64,000 nucleotides of DNA from JBBRXZ01 sp038232415 (GTDB lineage: Bacteria > Patescibacteriota > Saccharimonadia > Saccharimonadales > UBA4665): positions 13,963 through 77,962 of the forward strand of contig JBBSHY010000001.1 of NCBI GenBank assembly GCA_038232415.1, written 5' to 3'. How positions within the stretch are numbered: position 1 is the first letter of the stretch; each line of letters begins with the position of its first letter. The position numbers and the translations under genes were made by a program. The notes below the pieces were generated by a model, which was not told the origin of the DNA, ran no database searches, and was given only the letters and a program-made list of their open reading frames with translations. Positions 1 to 7,029 of the stretch are shown here, one piece after another.

Positions 1-621
1 CGTGTAGTCCTAAAGTCAGCCATATCAAGAGCTTCGATTTGGTCAGGCGGGTTGACCACTATTATTGCAGCCATTCTCTTTGCGAATCTTATTTCTGTTA
101 AGGGTAATAGTTACTTCTACCATAGACTTTTACCAGCTGTACTCCTGTTATATGGACTTTTTTGTATAGTAACGCTCCGCATCAGTACTTTATCGCTTGA
201 TAAAGTTGCAGGTACAGTAACCCGCAGAAATAGTTACCTATTCGGGATAATTTCCAGGACAAGGTCTATGGAACTGGCTAATCTAGGACAATTTAGCATT
301 AGGCACATAAGTACCTACAAATGGAATCCGGCTGCAATGTGGTTCACGTTTCATAGTAATAATGCAAAGCTTATATTTAAGTCAGATCGCCTCCACTTCG
401 GCGAAGGAGTTAATAGGTATGATGCGAGGAACTCCCAGGAGGAAGCGTTAGGCAACTTCGTAGCGCAATTTATTAGTCTGCCAGTGACTCTCAATGACAA
501 GATGATTGATTCGAAAAACCTTAAAACTCGAATGTCAGCCGTTATCCTTTTGCTGGTAGCTGGAGGAGCTTTTGCGCTTGCGAGTACCTGGATATACTAC
601 CATCTGGTAAAACATCCTTAG
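1..621 (+). CDS. Membrane protein of unknown function, 5' end outside window
   Basis: The frame is open from the first base of the window, so the gene very probably starts upstream and only its last ~206 codons are seen. The visible part has two hydrophobic segments near its start (around AAILFANLIS and LLPAVLLLYGLFCIV), then a ~110-residue soluble stretch rich in beta-type sequence, then a C-terminal membrane segment (VILLLVAGGAFALASTWIYY). A membrane anchor followed by a small beta-rich domain recalls bacterial PH-like membrane proteins, but no motif proves this. An internal TTG at 52 is a possible start, but nothing upstream of it looks like a ribosome site. A strong hairpin follows the stop codon. 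Function unknown. Confidence 0.6.
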   Translation, partial: RVVLKSAISRASIWSGGLTTIIAAILFANLISVKGNSYFYHRLLPAVLLLYGLFCIVTLRISTLSLDKVAGTVTRRNSYLFGIISRTRSMELANLGQFSIRHISTYKWNPAAMWFTFHSNNAKLIFKSDRLHFGEGVNRYDARNSQEEALGNFVAQFISLPVTLNDKMIDSKNLKTRMSAVILLLVAGGAFALASTWIYYHLVKHP

Positions 622-655
622 TATATTGATTAGCCTAAACTAACTAATCAATATA
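622..655 (+). terminator. AT-rich 12-bp hairpin after the first gene
   Basis: Perfect 12-bp inverted repeat TATATTGATTAG / CTAATCAATATA with a 10-nt loop, beginning right after the TAG stop of the upstream gene. Only a short TTT follows the stem and the stem is AT-rich, so a weak intrinsic terminator and a protein-binding palindrome are both possible. Confidence 0.45.
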
Positions 656-753
656 TTTCCATCTAAGTATCTCGGCGCATATTTCTCTATAAATCGACAG
701 GCGCATAAAATACCATAGATAACTAATTAAGTTAGATATAGTAGGATGGGAGC

Positions 754-1005
754 ATGAGAAAACCAATTTCGTATCTGCGGAAAATAGCGGCGGTTATTAT
801 CGGTGTACCTTTATTTATTGTGGGGCTTATTCTTATTCCGTTGCCCGGGCCTGGGTTGTTGGTCTGCTTCGCGGCGCTTTTTATTATTTCTTTGGAGTTC
901 GATTGGGCAAAGCCGCATCTGGAGCGCTCCAAGGCTGAACTTAAGAAAATCATTCAAAAGTCTAAAGACCGCAGTAGCAACCTAACCGGCAAAAAGAAAA
1001 GCTAG
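754..1005 (+). CDS. Small PGPGW-type transmembrane protein
   Basis: An 83-residue protein with one long hydrophobic stretch (about residues 11-48) split by the motif LPLPGPGLL, then a charged basic tail (KSKDRSSNLTGKKKS). This matches the small putative transmembrane PGPGW family (TIGR02611-like), whose function is not established. The hydrophobic region probably forms a hairpin of two membrane segments around the PGPG turn, with the basic tail in the cytoplasm. Start chosen at the ATG preceded by AGGATGGGAG, a good ribosome site. A TATAGT -10-like element lies just upstream. It stands alone between two unrelated small genes. Confidence 0.75.
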   Translation: MRKPISYLRKIAAVIIGVPLFIVGLILIPLPGPGLLVCFAALFIISLEFDWAKPHLERSKAELKKIIQKSKDRSSNLTGKKKS

Positions 1006-1038
1006 GTTAAAGTTTTCGGAATATTTTTAGGTTTTCGC

Positions 1039-1067
1039 TTGACGTAATACTTTTAAATAAATATAGT
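1039..1067 (+). promoter_or_regulatory. Sigma70-type promoter for the Cys-rich secreted protein gene
   Basis: TTGACG, 17-nt spacer, TATAGT. Predicted transcription start is near 1074, giving a ~65-nt leader that ends in an AGGAGG ribosome site. This is one of the few clearly leadered promoters in the window. Confidence 0.55.
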
Positions 1068-1139
1068 TATAGACGCATAACTAATGAGTGGGGCTAATGC
1101 TAATAGAATAGGTTGTCTACAGGCAGGAGGAACCATCAT

Positions 1140-1580
1140 ATGAAAAAAGAAATAACAACAAGTATGTATAACTTCTTTTCAGGGTTGGTAAGAAAAAAAC
1201 GTGTGTTTATTGTAGCTAGTACTTTGCCTATATTAATGGGTCTGGGCATGACGCCGATAAGCTTTGGGCCATTTGCAAGTCAAGTATCTTTTGCCTGCTC
1301 TTTTGACCCAGCCATGGATGCTACTACTTCCAGTGATGATGAGCCTATTGTCATTAATCCAATTTGGCGAGAATGCGTTGCAAATACTGCTGAAGCAGCT
1401 AGAAAAGAGTCCGACGCTTTCTTGCAAGAGTGTTTAGATGAGGGCCACTATACTGAAGCGGAATGTATAGCAAAGGCCAGTGCATATAGGGATAAAATGC
1501 ATGACTGGTTAACTTGCATATGTGTAGCTGAGCATAGCGGCCTATCGCCGCAAGGTTGTGGACCCCCGCCTTCTCCCTGA
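1140..1580 (+). CDS. Small secreted or membrane-anchored cysteine-containing protein
   Basis: 146 residues from the ATG at 1140, chosen because AGGAGG lies 9 nt upstream; an in-frame TTG at 1113 would swallow that ribosome site. The N-terminus has basic residues (MKKEITT...LVRKKR) followed by a hydrophobic core (VFIVASTLPILMGLGMTPISF) and a plausible signal-peptidase region near QVSFAC. The mature part is acidic and has seven cysteines (FAC, REC, QEC, AEC, LTCIC, QGC), suggesting disulfide bonds outside the cell, and ends in a short Pro-rich tail. No family recognised. Base composition is more AT-rich than the umu genes that follow. It is convergent with umuC, 23 nt apart. Confidence 0.6.
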   Translation: MKKEITTSMYNFFSGLVRKKRVFIVASTLPILMGLGMTPISFGPFASQVSFACSFDPAMDATTSSDDEPIVINPIWRECVANTAEAARKESDAFLQECLDEGHYTEAECIAKASAYRDKMHDWLTCICVAEHSGLSPQGCGPPPSP

Positions 1581-1603
1581 TGAAATTCAAGTAGCACTCT
1601 GAC

Positions 1604-2893
1604 TCACAGTCTTGCCATTTGGACCACCGGGAGTTCTTGCCGGTTTGTGGTGTAGCGTGGGCTGCGCAGGCGGTGTTTGGGCTCCCAGGCCTGGCTGAGG
1701 TCTTCAGCTGCGTAATGTATGGTGCGCTTGTCGTAACGGCGGTTGATGGCGTCCAGAGCCTTTAACCGGTCCAGAGAGGCTTGGCTGCCGGGCAGATCGA
1801 CATAGCCGAGCAAATCTGCCTGTAGGCTTTGCTGACTAACTAAATCATGAAGCAAAATATTTACCCGGTGATAATAGGCTTGGGGGTTGAAAATGGCGTT
1901 AGTGGCATCGACCAGCGCTGAAGCAATACTGCCCGTATCAGCCGTGGGGGTCTGAAACTTGACTATACGGCCGGAGCGCTGGTAACCCGGCTTGTGGTGG
2001 TTCGTGCTAAGGGCTATGACCGCGCTTCCGGCCAGTAACCCTTCACGGCGCAAGCGCCAGGCTGCCCGGGCTGTCAGGCTGGCTATAGCTGACTCGACCA
2101 CCGAGAACTGGTTAGTATCTTGGCCGAACATCCGGCCGTGCATGACACTCTGGCGTACCCGGCCGAATGCTTCCAACGGATGGCAGGACTGGCCGCCCAG
2201 TTCGGCGACTAGCTGCCGGCCGTGGACGCCCATCAATTGCTGGGCGTGCCGGGGCCGCATCCGGGTCAGATCGAGGGCACTGTAGACGCCCTCGGCTCTG
2301 AGGCGGGGCGCCAACCGCCAACCGATACCCCAGATGTCGTTTATAGGGGTGTTTATCATGTAGGACCTTAAAATGTTAAGAGGCAGTCCTATTAAGCTCA
2401 ATATTCCTGCTAAGTTATCCTCTTTTTTAGCGTGCTCGCGGGCTAATTTGGCCAAGGTCTTAGTCGGGGCAACACCCATAGATATAGGAATGCCTACTTC
2501 CTTTAACAAGCGCTGCCGGACTGCCCCACCCCACCGTGTGTAGTCACTAATTTCGAGCTGACTTAGATCGAGGAAAGATTCATCGACTGAGTAGACTTCG
2601 GTGCGGGGCGTAATGCCACTCAGCACACGTGTGATACGCTCCGAGATATCACCGTACAGCTCAAAATTGGCACTGAATTGCACTACCCCTTGGCTTTTAA
2701 ACAATGACTTGTACTTGAAAGCTGGTGCGCCCATTGGGATGCCGAGTGCTTTGGCTTCATTGGACCGTGATATGGCGCAGCCGTCATTGCTGCTGAGTAC
2801 GATAACCGGCCGCCCTTCCAGGTCGGGCCGGAACAGCCGTTCGCAGCTGACAAAGAAGTTATTGCAATCGATGAGCGCGAAAACCGGTTTCAT
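1604..2893 (-). CDS. umuC: Y-family DNA polymerase, UmuC type
   Basis: Translesion DNA polymerase subunit of the pol V type, 429 residues (E. coli UmuC has 422). The palm motifs are present: the metal Asp9 in FALIDCNNFF and the catalytic pair Asp104-Glu105 in YSVDESFLDL. Helix-hairpin-helix-like sequence follows (NDIWGIGWRLAPRL), then the little-finger region, and a QADLLGY stretch resembling the clamp-binding peptide of UmuC. The ATG overlaps the stop of the UmuD-like gene as ATGA, so the two are translationally coupled. Expected role is error-prone bypass synthesis during DNA damage. The polymerase active site looks intact, while its partner UmuD-like protein is atypical. Confidence 0.93.
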   Translation of the reverse strand: MKPVFALIDCNNFFVSCERLFRPDLEGRPVIVLSSNDGCAISRSNEAKALGIPMGAPAFKYKSLFKSQGVVQFSANFELYGDISERITRVLSGITPRTEVYSVDESFLDLSQLEISDYTRWGGAVRQRLLKEVGIPISMGVAPTKTLAKLAREHAKKEDNLAGILSLIGLPLNILRSYMINTPINDIWGIGWRLAPRLRAEGVYSALDLTRMRPRHAQQLMGVHGRQLVAELGGQSCHPLEAFGRVRQSVMHGRMFGQDTNQFSVVESAIASLTARAAWRLRREGLLAGSAVIALSTNHHKPGYQRSGRIVKFQTPTADTGSIASALVDATNAIFNPQAYYHRVNILLHDLVSQQSLQADLLGYVDLPGSQASLDRLKALDAINRRYDKRTIHYAAEDLSQAWEPKHRLRSPRYTTNRQELPVVQMARL

Positions 2894-3249
2894 GGCCGGT
2901 ACTTATGGATGGTGGCGGTCACCACGCCCCATGGCTTATCATCGGGCGTTAGCTGGGGCTGGCGGCAAATGATCAAATCGTCAGACCGCCAGGCGATTAT
3001 TAAATCGTTTGCCCCGGCCTGTAGTGCCCGGTCAATAACGGCGATGTCACCGTCATAGATACCCTGGTCGGCCCAGCTATGCCCAGCTACCCGGAATAGA
3101 TACGTACTACTGGGCCGCTGGATCAGTAGTTGGTTTATATCTAACGCTAATGGTGCGGATTCACCTCGTCGGTCAAGTGCTGGGTTGGGAAAGCCACTGT
3201 GGACCGACACGCCGTCGCTGCCGGCTAGAGTTTGTAAATCGTCGTGCAT
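2890..3249 (-). CDS. umuD: UmuD-like S24 family protein lacking the catalytic lysine
   Basis: 119 residues, aligning with UmuD over DINQLLIQRPSSTYLFRVAG and GIYDGDIAVID. UmuD is the self-cleaving accessory subunit of pol V. The nucleophile is kept (Ser58 in AGHSWADQG). Counting without gaps from this serine, the position of E. coli Lys97, the general base, is Cys95 (IICRQ), followed by Arg96. The cleavage bond Cys24-Gly25 of E. coli corresponds to Ser18-Gly19 (HSGFPNP). Self-cleavage by the usual Ser-Lys mechanism is therefore doubtful. Start has AGGAG 8 nt upstream. The gene follows a 45-codon ORF by 19 nt and overlaps umuC by 4 nt. The family call is firm; activity is uncertain. Confidence 0.85.
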   Translation of the reverse strand: MHDDLQTLAGSDGVSVHSGFPNPALDRRGESAPLALDINQLLIQRPSSTYLFRVAGHSWADQGIYDGDIAVIDRALQAGANDLIIAWRSDDLIICRQPQLTPDDKPWGVVTATIHKYRP

Positions 3250-3268
3250 AATTTTGTCTCCTGTTGTT

Positions 3269-3406
3269 TCATGTTTCTAAAGTGTATTCGCGTCCGCGAT
3301 AAACAATTCGCCGCGGATAGCTTTCGAAGCGCCGCTGAGCCGGATTGTTAGCAAAGAGAACCGACGTGATTTGCACGTCCTGCGTACCAAAGGTTGGGAT
3401 TTCCAT
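3269..3406 (-). CDS. 45-residue ORF leading the umuDC module
   Basis: A short ORF lying 19 nt upstream of the UmuD-like gene on the same strand, with TTAGGAG 7 nt before its ATG. The protein begins MEIPTFGTQDVQITSV and ends with a strongly basic, aromatic stretch (RRFESYPRRIVYRGREYTLE) typical of a small beta-sheet nucleic-acid-binding or polymerase-accessory peptide. I do not recognise a named family. Position and spacing suggest that it is the first gene of the damage-response transcript. Alternatives are a leader peptide or a chance ORF. The good ribosome site and ordered, low-complexity-free sequence favour a real gene. Confidence 0.55.
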   Translation of the reverse strand: MEIPTFGTQDVQITSVLFANNPAQRRFESYPRRIVYRGREYTLET

Positions 3407-3696
3407 AGTTCAAACTCCTAAATCAAGTAATAAAAAGACTGACTGGCAGAGGCCAGCAAACGGGTTTAGGGTCTGGAGCTTACAGCGAGATGTTGCTACC
3501 GTTCGGAGCGAAACTCTTGTGCTGGAAACTGATGTTTGAGCTATGAAAGAAAACAGGGGCCGGAGCGTGTCTTCTTGATTATAAGTCTGTGTGGTAAATG
3601 CTAACGCAAGTCCCCACATGGCTACCATTAATTATACTCCCTGCTGTCAATCCTCTAAGACTGAGTCAAAGCTCGCCTACCACTCCATGGCAGGGA
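3407..3696 (-). other. Intergenic region upstream of the umu module
   Basis: 290 nt between the response-regulator stop and the 45-codon ORF. It holds a perfect CTGGC-CTCT-GCCAG hairpin (3443-3456) followed on the minus strand by TCAGTCTTTTT, which could be an attenuator or terminator. A TATAAT on the minus strand lies just before an ATG at 3628 that opens a 72-codon frame ending 3 nt before the next gene's ATG. That protein has no recognisable character, so I do not call it a gene. I see no clear LexA box of the GAAC-N4-GTTC type. Confidence 0.4.
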
Positions 3697-4110
3697 CTAT
3701 TCGACTGTATTGAGGAAGTCGACGAGCTCGTGGGGGGTGAATTCGGCCTTAACCAGGTAGCCATCGGCCTGCTTCTCAATATCGGCGCGGACATCTTCGC
3801 GCTGTTCCAGGTTCGTCGTAATGATAATTTTGGCACGGATTGGTGGTACCCGGGCTGGATCGCGCAGAACGCGCAGGATTTCGATGCCTGTCAGGCTGGG
3901 TATCATAAGGTCAAGCAGAATAATGTCATACTGGTTGGTCTGGGCAGCTGCTAAGGCTTCTTTGCCATCGGCTATGGCGTCTACCTGATAGCCGCCTTTT
4001 TGCAGGGCACGGGTGTACAGCTCAGTGATAAAGCGTTCATCTTCGATACACAGAACCTTACGACCGGTTTTAGGTACGGTGGGTTTAGCGGGGCTTGTAG
4101 GTGGTTCCAT
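3697..4110 (-). CDS. Single-domain response regulator (receiver only)
   Basis: 137 residues, essentially one CheY-like receiver domain: acidic pair in CIEDER (Glu23-Asp24), phosphoacceptor Asp67 in LLDLMIP, Thr98/Thr99 in IITTN and Lys121 in YLVKAE. There is no output domain. The first ~16 residues are a Pro/Thr-rich extension. It lies 46 nt downstream of the PAS histidine kinase on the same strand, so the two very likely form a two-component pair in which the regulator acts by protein-protein contact or as a phosphorelay intermediate. No strong ribosome site precedes the ATG. The stimulus and target are not evident. Confidence 0.9.
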   Translation of the reverse strand: MEPPTSPAKPTVPKTGRKVLCIEDERFITELYTRALQKGGYQVDAIADGKEALAAAQTNQYDIILLDLMIPSLTGIEILRVLRDPARVPPIRAKIIITTNLEQREDVRADIEKQADGYLVKAEFTPHELVDFLNTVE

Positions 4111-4156
4111 AATTCATTTCATTGTAGCATGTCAAAAGCCGCAGCTACGGCCTTAG

Positions 4157-5695
4157 TTAGCGCCGGTAAAGCGAGTGGTTCTTGATCCAGCCATGGGCGC
4201 CCCGGGTAATTGCTTGGTCGCCGGTTTGCTTAATGGTTTCAGCTAGTTTGGCATATGGTATGACTGTAAAACTAAAAGTACTGCCTTCACCTTCGCGGCT
4301 TCGAACCCATATACTACCTCCGTGGGCAGCGATAATGGCTTTGCTTAGGTAAAGACCTAGTCCGGTACCGCCTATTTGAGCACGGTTGCGGTGATCACGA
4401 TAAAATTTAGTAAAAAGGTTCGGCAAAATACTGCTTGGAATGCCCTGGCCGAAATCCTGAATGCTGGTTTCAATTAAACCGTCTTGGTTAAGGTACGTAT
4501 TAATCTTTATCGTCTTGCTTGTGCCGCTATATTTTATGGCGTTGTCGATAAGATTGTTTATGACTTCACGTATGCTCAGGCGATCGACACCCACAGCCGG
4601 TAAATCAATCGCAAAGCTACACTGAAGAGTTATTCCCCGAACTTTGGCTCTCAGACTAATCATTTCAACAGCGCTCTTTAATATAGTGCTCCAATTTTCA
4701 GACTGAAGTTTGAGCTCAAGTTGATCATTATCCACCCTGGCAACGTTCAGGATATTATTTACGTAACTCGTTAGCTGTTCAGCCTGTGCGTGCATTTTGA
4801 GCATAAAACCTTGCAATTCCGGGTCCATGCTTTGCCCGAACTCATCTTCAAATACTTCTATGTAACCGCGCAGTAAGGTTAGAGGTGTGCGTAATTCATG
4901 GACACTGAGCGCCATAAAGCTGACCGCTTGTTCATCCTGGCTGTATTGCTTGGTGTGGTCAAAAAGTACCAGCATAGTTTCGTTATTATCGGCATTGTTC
5001 CTGTTGTAGTAAGCGGCCAGATCAAATAAGCGGGGAGGATGATCATCTCGGACATTGAGTCGTACGCGTTCCCAACTCGTTACTGCCGTGGCGTTGTTGA
5101 TTTTCGCTGCTTTGAGCCAAGTGTCGAATGTTGCTTCAGTCGGGAACGACATATCAAGTACCATATAAATATTTTTGCCGAGCATATCAGACGAGGCGAT
5201 GCCGATATATTGAGAAGCGGCAACATTCGCAAACTTAATCGTTTGTGCCGAGTCGAGTACTATCAGCGGCAGAGGCAGATTTTGAGCAATAAAATTGTGG
5301 TGTAAGTCACTCATTTGCCGTTGGCTTTCAACTGTGGCGTTCTCGGCTATATTGGCCAATTTATAGATTTGTGCTGTCAGGCTGGTTACCAGCTCGCGTC
5401 CAAGCCGCAGCTTTTCGATTTTAGGTGCGGTTATGCCATGCTCAGAGGGGCTGAGGTGTACTATGGTCTGCCAGACGGCCCGGAGGGGCTGAATTACATA
5501 ATTGCTAAAGAACCACATAATAACAAAAGCCAGTAAAGCACTAACAGTAAGACTGCCAGCTACTATTATGTAAGGGTTTAGGTTGGTGTGGTGTTGGAGC
5601 GTCCAATAGACAGCAATGACTATACTGTTTTCGACGACAATTATTGCCAGCAGGTATATTCCGATACGATTACGGAGTTGGTCAAGGTAGTTCAT
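4157..5695 (-). CDS. Membrane-bound PAS-domain sensor histidine kinase
   Basis: 512 residues. Two N-terminal membrane segments (about 11-30 and 43-66) with almost no external loop, a linker, a PAS domain (about 138-250, LPLPLIVLDSAQTIKFAN), a HisKA dimerisation domain with phosphoacceptor His266 (SVHELRTPL), and a HATPase domain with N-box (INNLIDNAIKYSG), DFGQGIP and GTGLGLYLSKAI. All kinase boxes are intact. The small external part suggests that it senses membrane state or an internal signal through PAS. It starts 4 nt after the DUF3048 gene stop, without its own ribosome site, so it is probably coupled to it, and is followed by its likely response regulator. Confidence 0.92.
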   Translation of the reverse strand: MNYLDQLRNRIGIYLLAIIVVENSIVIAVYWTLQHHTNLNPYIIVAGSLTVSALLAFVIMWFFSNYVIQPLRAVWQTIVHLSPSEHGITAPKIEKLRLGRELVTSLTAQIYKLANIAENATVESQRQMSDLHHNFIAQNLPLPLIVLDSAQTIKFANVAASQYIGIASSDMLGKNIYMVLDMSFPTEATFDTWLKAAKINNATAVTSWERVRLNVRDDHPPRLFDLAAYYNRNNADNNETMLVLFDHTKQYSQDEQAVSFMALSVHELRTPLTLLRGYIEVFEDEFGQSMDPELQGFMLKMHAQAEQLTSYVNNILNVARVDNDQLELKLQSENWSTILKSAVEMISLRAKVRGITLQCSFAIDLPAVGVDRLSIREVINNLIDNAIKYSGTSKTIKINTYLNQDGLIETSIQDFGQGIPSSILPNLFTKFYRDHRNRAQIGGTGLGLYLSKAIIAAHGGSIWVRSREGEGSTFSFTVIPYAKLAETIKQTGDQAITRGAHGWIKNHSLYRR

Positions 5696-5699
5696 AGGC

Positions 5700-6980
5700 T
5701 CAGGGCGTATAGCTGACTTTGCCGGTGCTGGCTACAGCGCTCAGCCATGTCTGGCCCGGGTTTAAAGCCAAGGGGTTACCGGCCGCGTCAGTGAAGGTAA
5801 ACTGGCTTTTTTCACTGGTTTTAGACCATTTGCCAGTGATGGCGGTGCCGTCTTGGAAGATGTAAGCCTGGCCATTGCCGATAGTGCCATATTGAGAGTG
5901 GTGGTCGTCGGCGGCCAGACCATAAGGCATAACCAAGGCGACGACCACACTGGGACTAATCTGTTTATTGCCATTGGCATCAATATGCGCAGCACCACCT
6001 TCGCTGCGGAGATAACTATTGGTCGTGGCATTGTAGGCATACTGCACATTATATTGAGGCCCGGAGAACGATAAATTGATGTTTTTAGCGATGGGTTGCT
6101 TGCTTGGCGCGGCTGTCTTACGGGTGAAACCGGTAAAAGTGCTGCTGGTGTAGCCTTTAGCGGTCTCTAGCTGATTGAGCGTGCTCAATGAGGTGTAGAC
6201 ATTGTGTGGTGCTGCCCGGCCGCTTATGCGGTGATAAGAACCACCGTTGGCGTACTGATCAAGGTCGCGTACTCCCCAGTTTTTGATATCAGCCAAGGCT
6301 TCCGGGCTGCCGCCGACATGGGCGTAACCGGCATCAAAGCCTAACGCCCATTGGATATAATACGGCCGGGCACTTCGAATTGGTCCAATGTCATCAGGTG
6401 ATGTGTCCTGGAACAATGCTAGAAAACGAGTAATTCCACCCTCGGCAATGGCCTCAAACACTACACTGGCCTGACTCAAGCCGGACTGGGGACGTGAATC
6501 GGGGCTGTTCTCGATCATTATACCGGTAACGGGCCTTAAGTTGACACCAGGATCAACCTGCAGGCCACTGAGTGCTGAGGCTTCGGTCTTTGGTTTGGCC
6601 GGAACTTTTTTGTGTGTAGGTGTTACAGTCGCCGACACAACCGGCCTAGGACCTATATGTGTAAGCAAAAAAGCGACTATGCATCCGGAGATAAGGGTTA
6701 AGACGGCACTGACCAGCCATTCTCTTCTGCCAAACGGCCATTTTAATTTCAGTTTTGTGAGCCAACCGCCTGCACTTTTGCCGGCTTTTGCAAACCAAGG
6801 CTTCGCATGAGCCTTGTTGTCCCTCGGCTGAGCTGATTCAGCAATATTGTCAGTTGCTGCCACTTCTTCAGGGGTTTTAAAGGTTGATGTATCTGGTGTT
6901 GGTGTTTTTGCAGGCAAACTGTTAAATGTGGCCTGCAAAGACTTTCCTGGCCGCTTAGCCGGCTTAAAGTCGCTGTCCAT
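5700..6980 (-). CDS. DUF3048 domain membrane-anchored protein (YerB-like)
   Basis: 426 residues. A ~90-residue Pro/Lys-rich cytoplasmic N-terminus, one membrane segment (about 91-110, LVSAVLTLISGCIVAFLL), then an external DUF3048 domain recognisable from RPVTGIMIENSPDSRPQSGL, VVFEAIAEGGITRFLALF and the GPIRSARPYY segment. YerB-type proteins are exported lipoproteins or membrane proteins of unknown biochemical role; here the anchor is a membrane helix and not a lipobox. A TGaTATACT extended -10 box lies 7 nt before the ATG, so the mRNA is predicted leaderless. It heads a probable transcript with the histidine kinase and response regulator, which may sense the same envelope state. Confidence 0.85.
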   Translation of the reverse strand: MDSDFKPAKRPGKSLQATFNSLPAKTPTPDTSTFKTPEEVAATDNIAESAQPRDNKAHAKPWFAKAGKSAGGWLTKLKLKWPFGRREWLVSAVLTLISGCIVAFLLTHIGPRPVVSATVTPTHKKVPAKPKTEASALSGLQVDPGVNLRPVTGIMIENSPDSRPQSGLSQASVVFEAIAEGGITRFLALFQDTSPDDIGPIRSARPYYIQWALGFDAGYAHVGGSPEALADIKNWGVRDLDQYANGGSYHRISGRAAPHNVYTSLSTLNQLETAKGYTSSTFTGFTRKTAAPSKQPIAKNINLSFSGPQYNVQYAYNATTNSYLRSEGGAAHIDANGNKQISPSVVVALVMPYGLAADDHHSQYGTIGNGQAYIFQDGTAITGKWSKTSEKSQFTFTDAAGNPLALNPGQTWLSAVASTGKVSYTP

Positions 6981-7029
6981 GCCCTACAGTATATCAAATG
7001 CTTGTGCTTATACTAATTGTCCAGCTAGC

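Noticed and set aside
3345..3539. Plus-strand 64-codon frame in the umu upstream region
   Set aside because: It runs antisense through the better-supported 45-codon ORF and has no ribosome site.
3250..3560. LexA/SOS box for the umu module
   Set aside because: I looked for GAAC-N4-GTTC and CTGT-N8-ACAG types near the umu start and found only poor partial matches.
3410..3628. 72-codon minus-strand frame between the response regulator and the 45-codon umu leader gene, with TATAAT just before its ATG
   Set aside because: Product has no recognisable pattern, the -10 box is only 2 nt from the ATG, and the frame contains a hairpin. The ORF end next to the following gene is suggestive but not enough.
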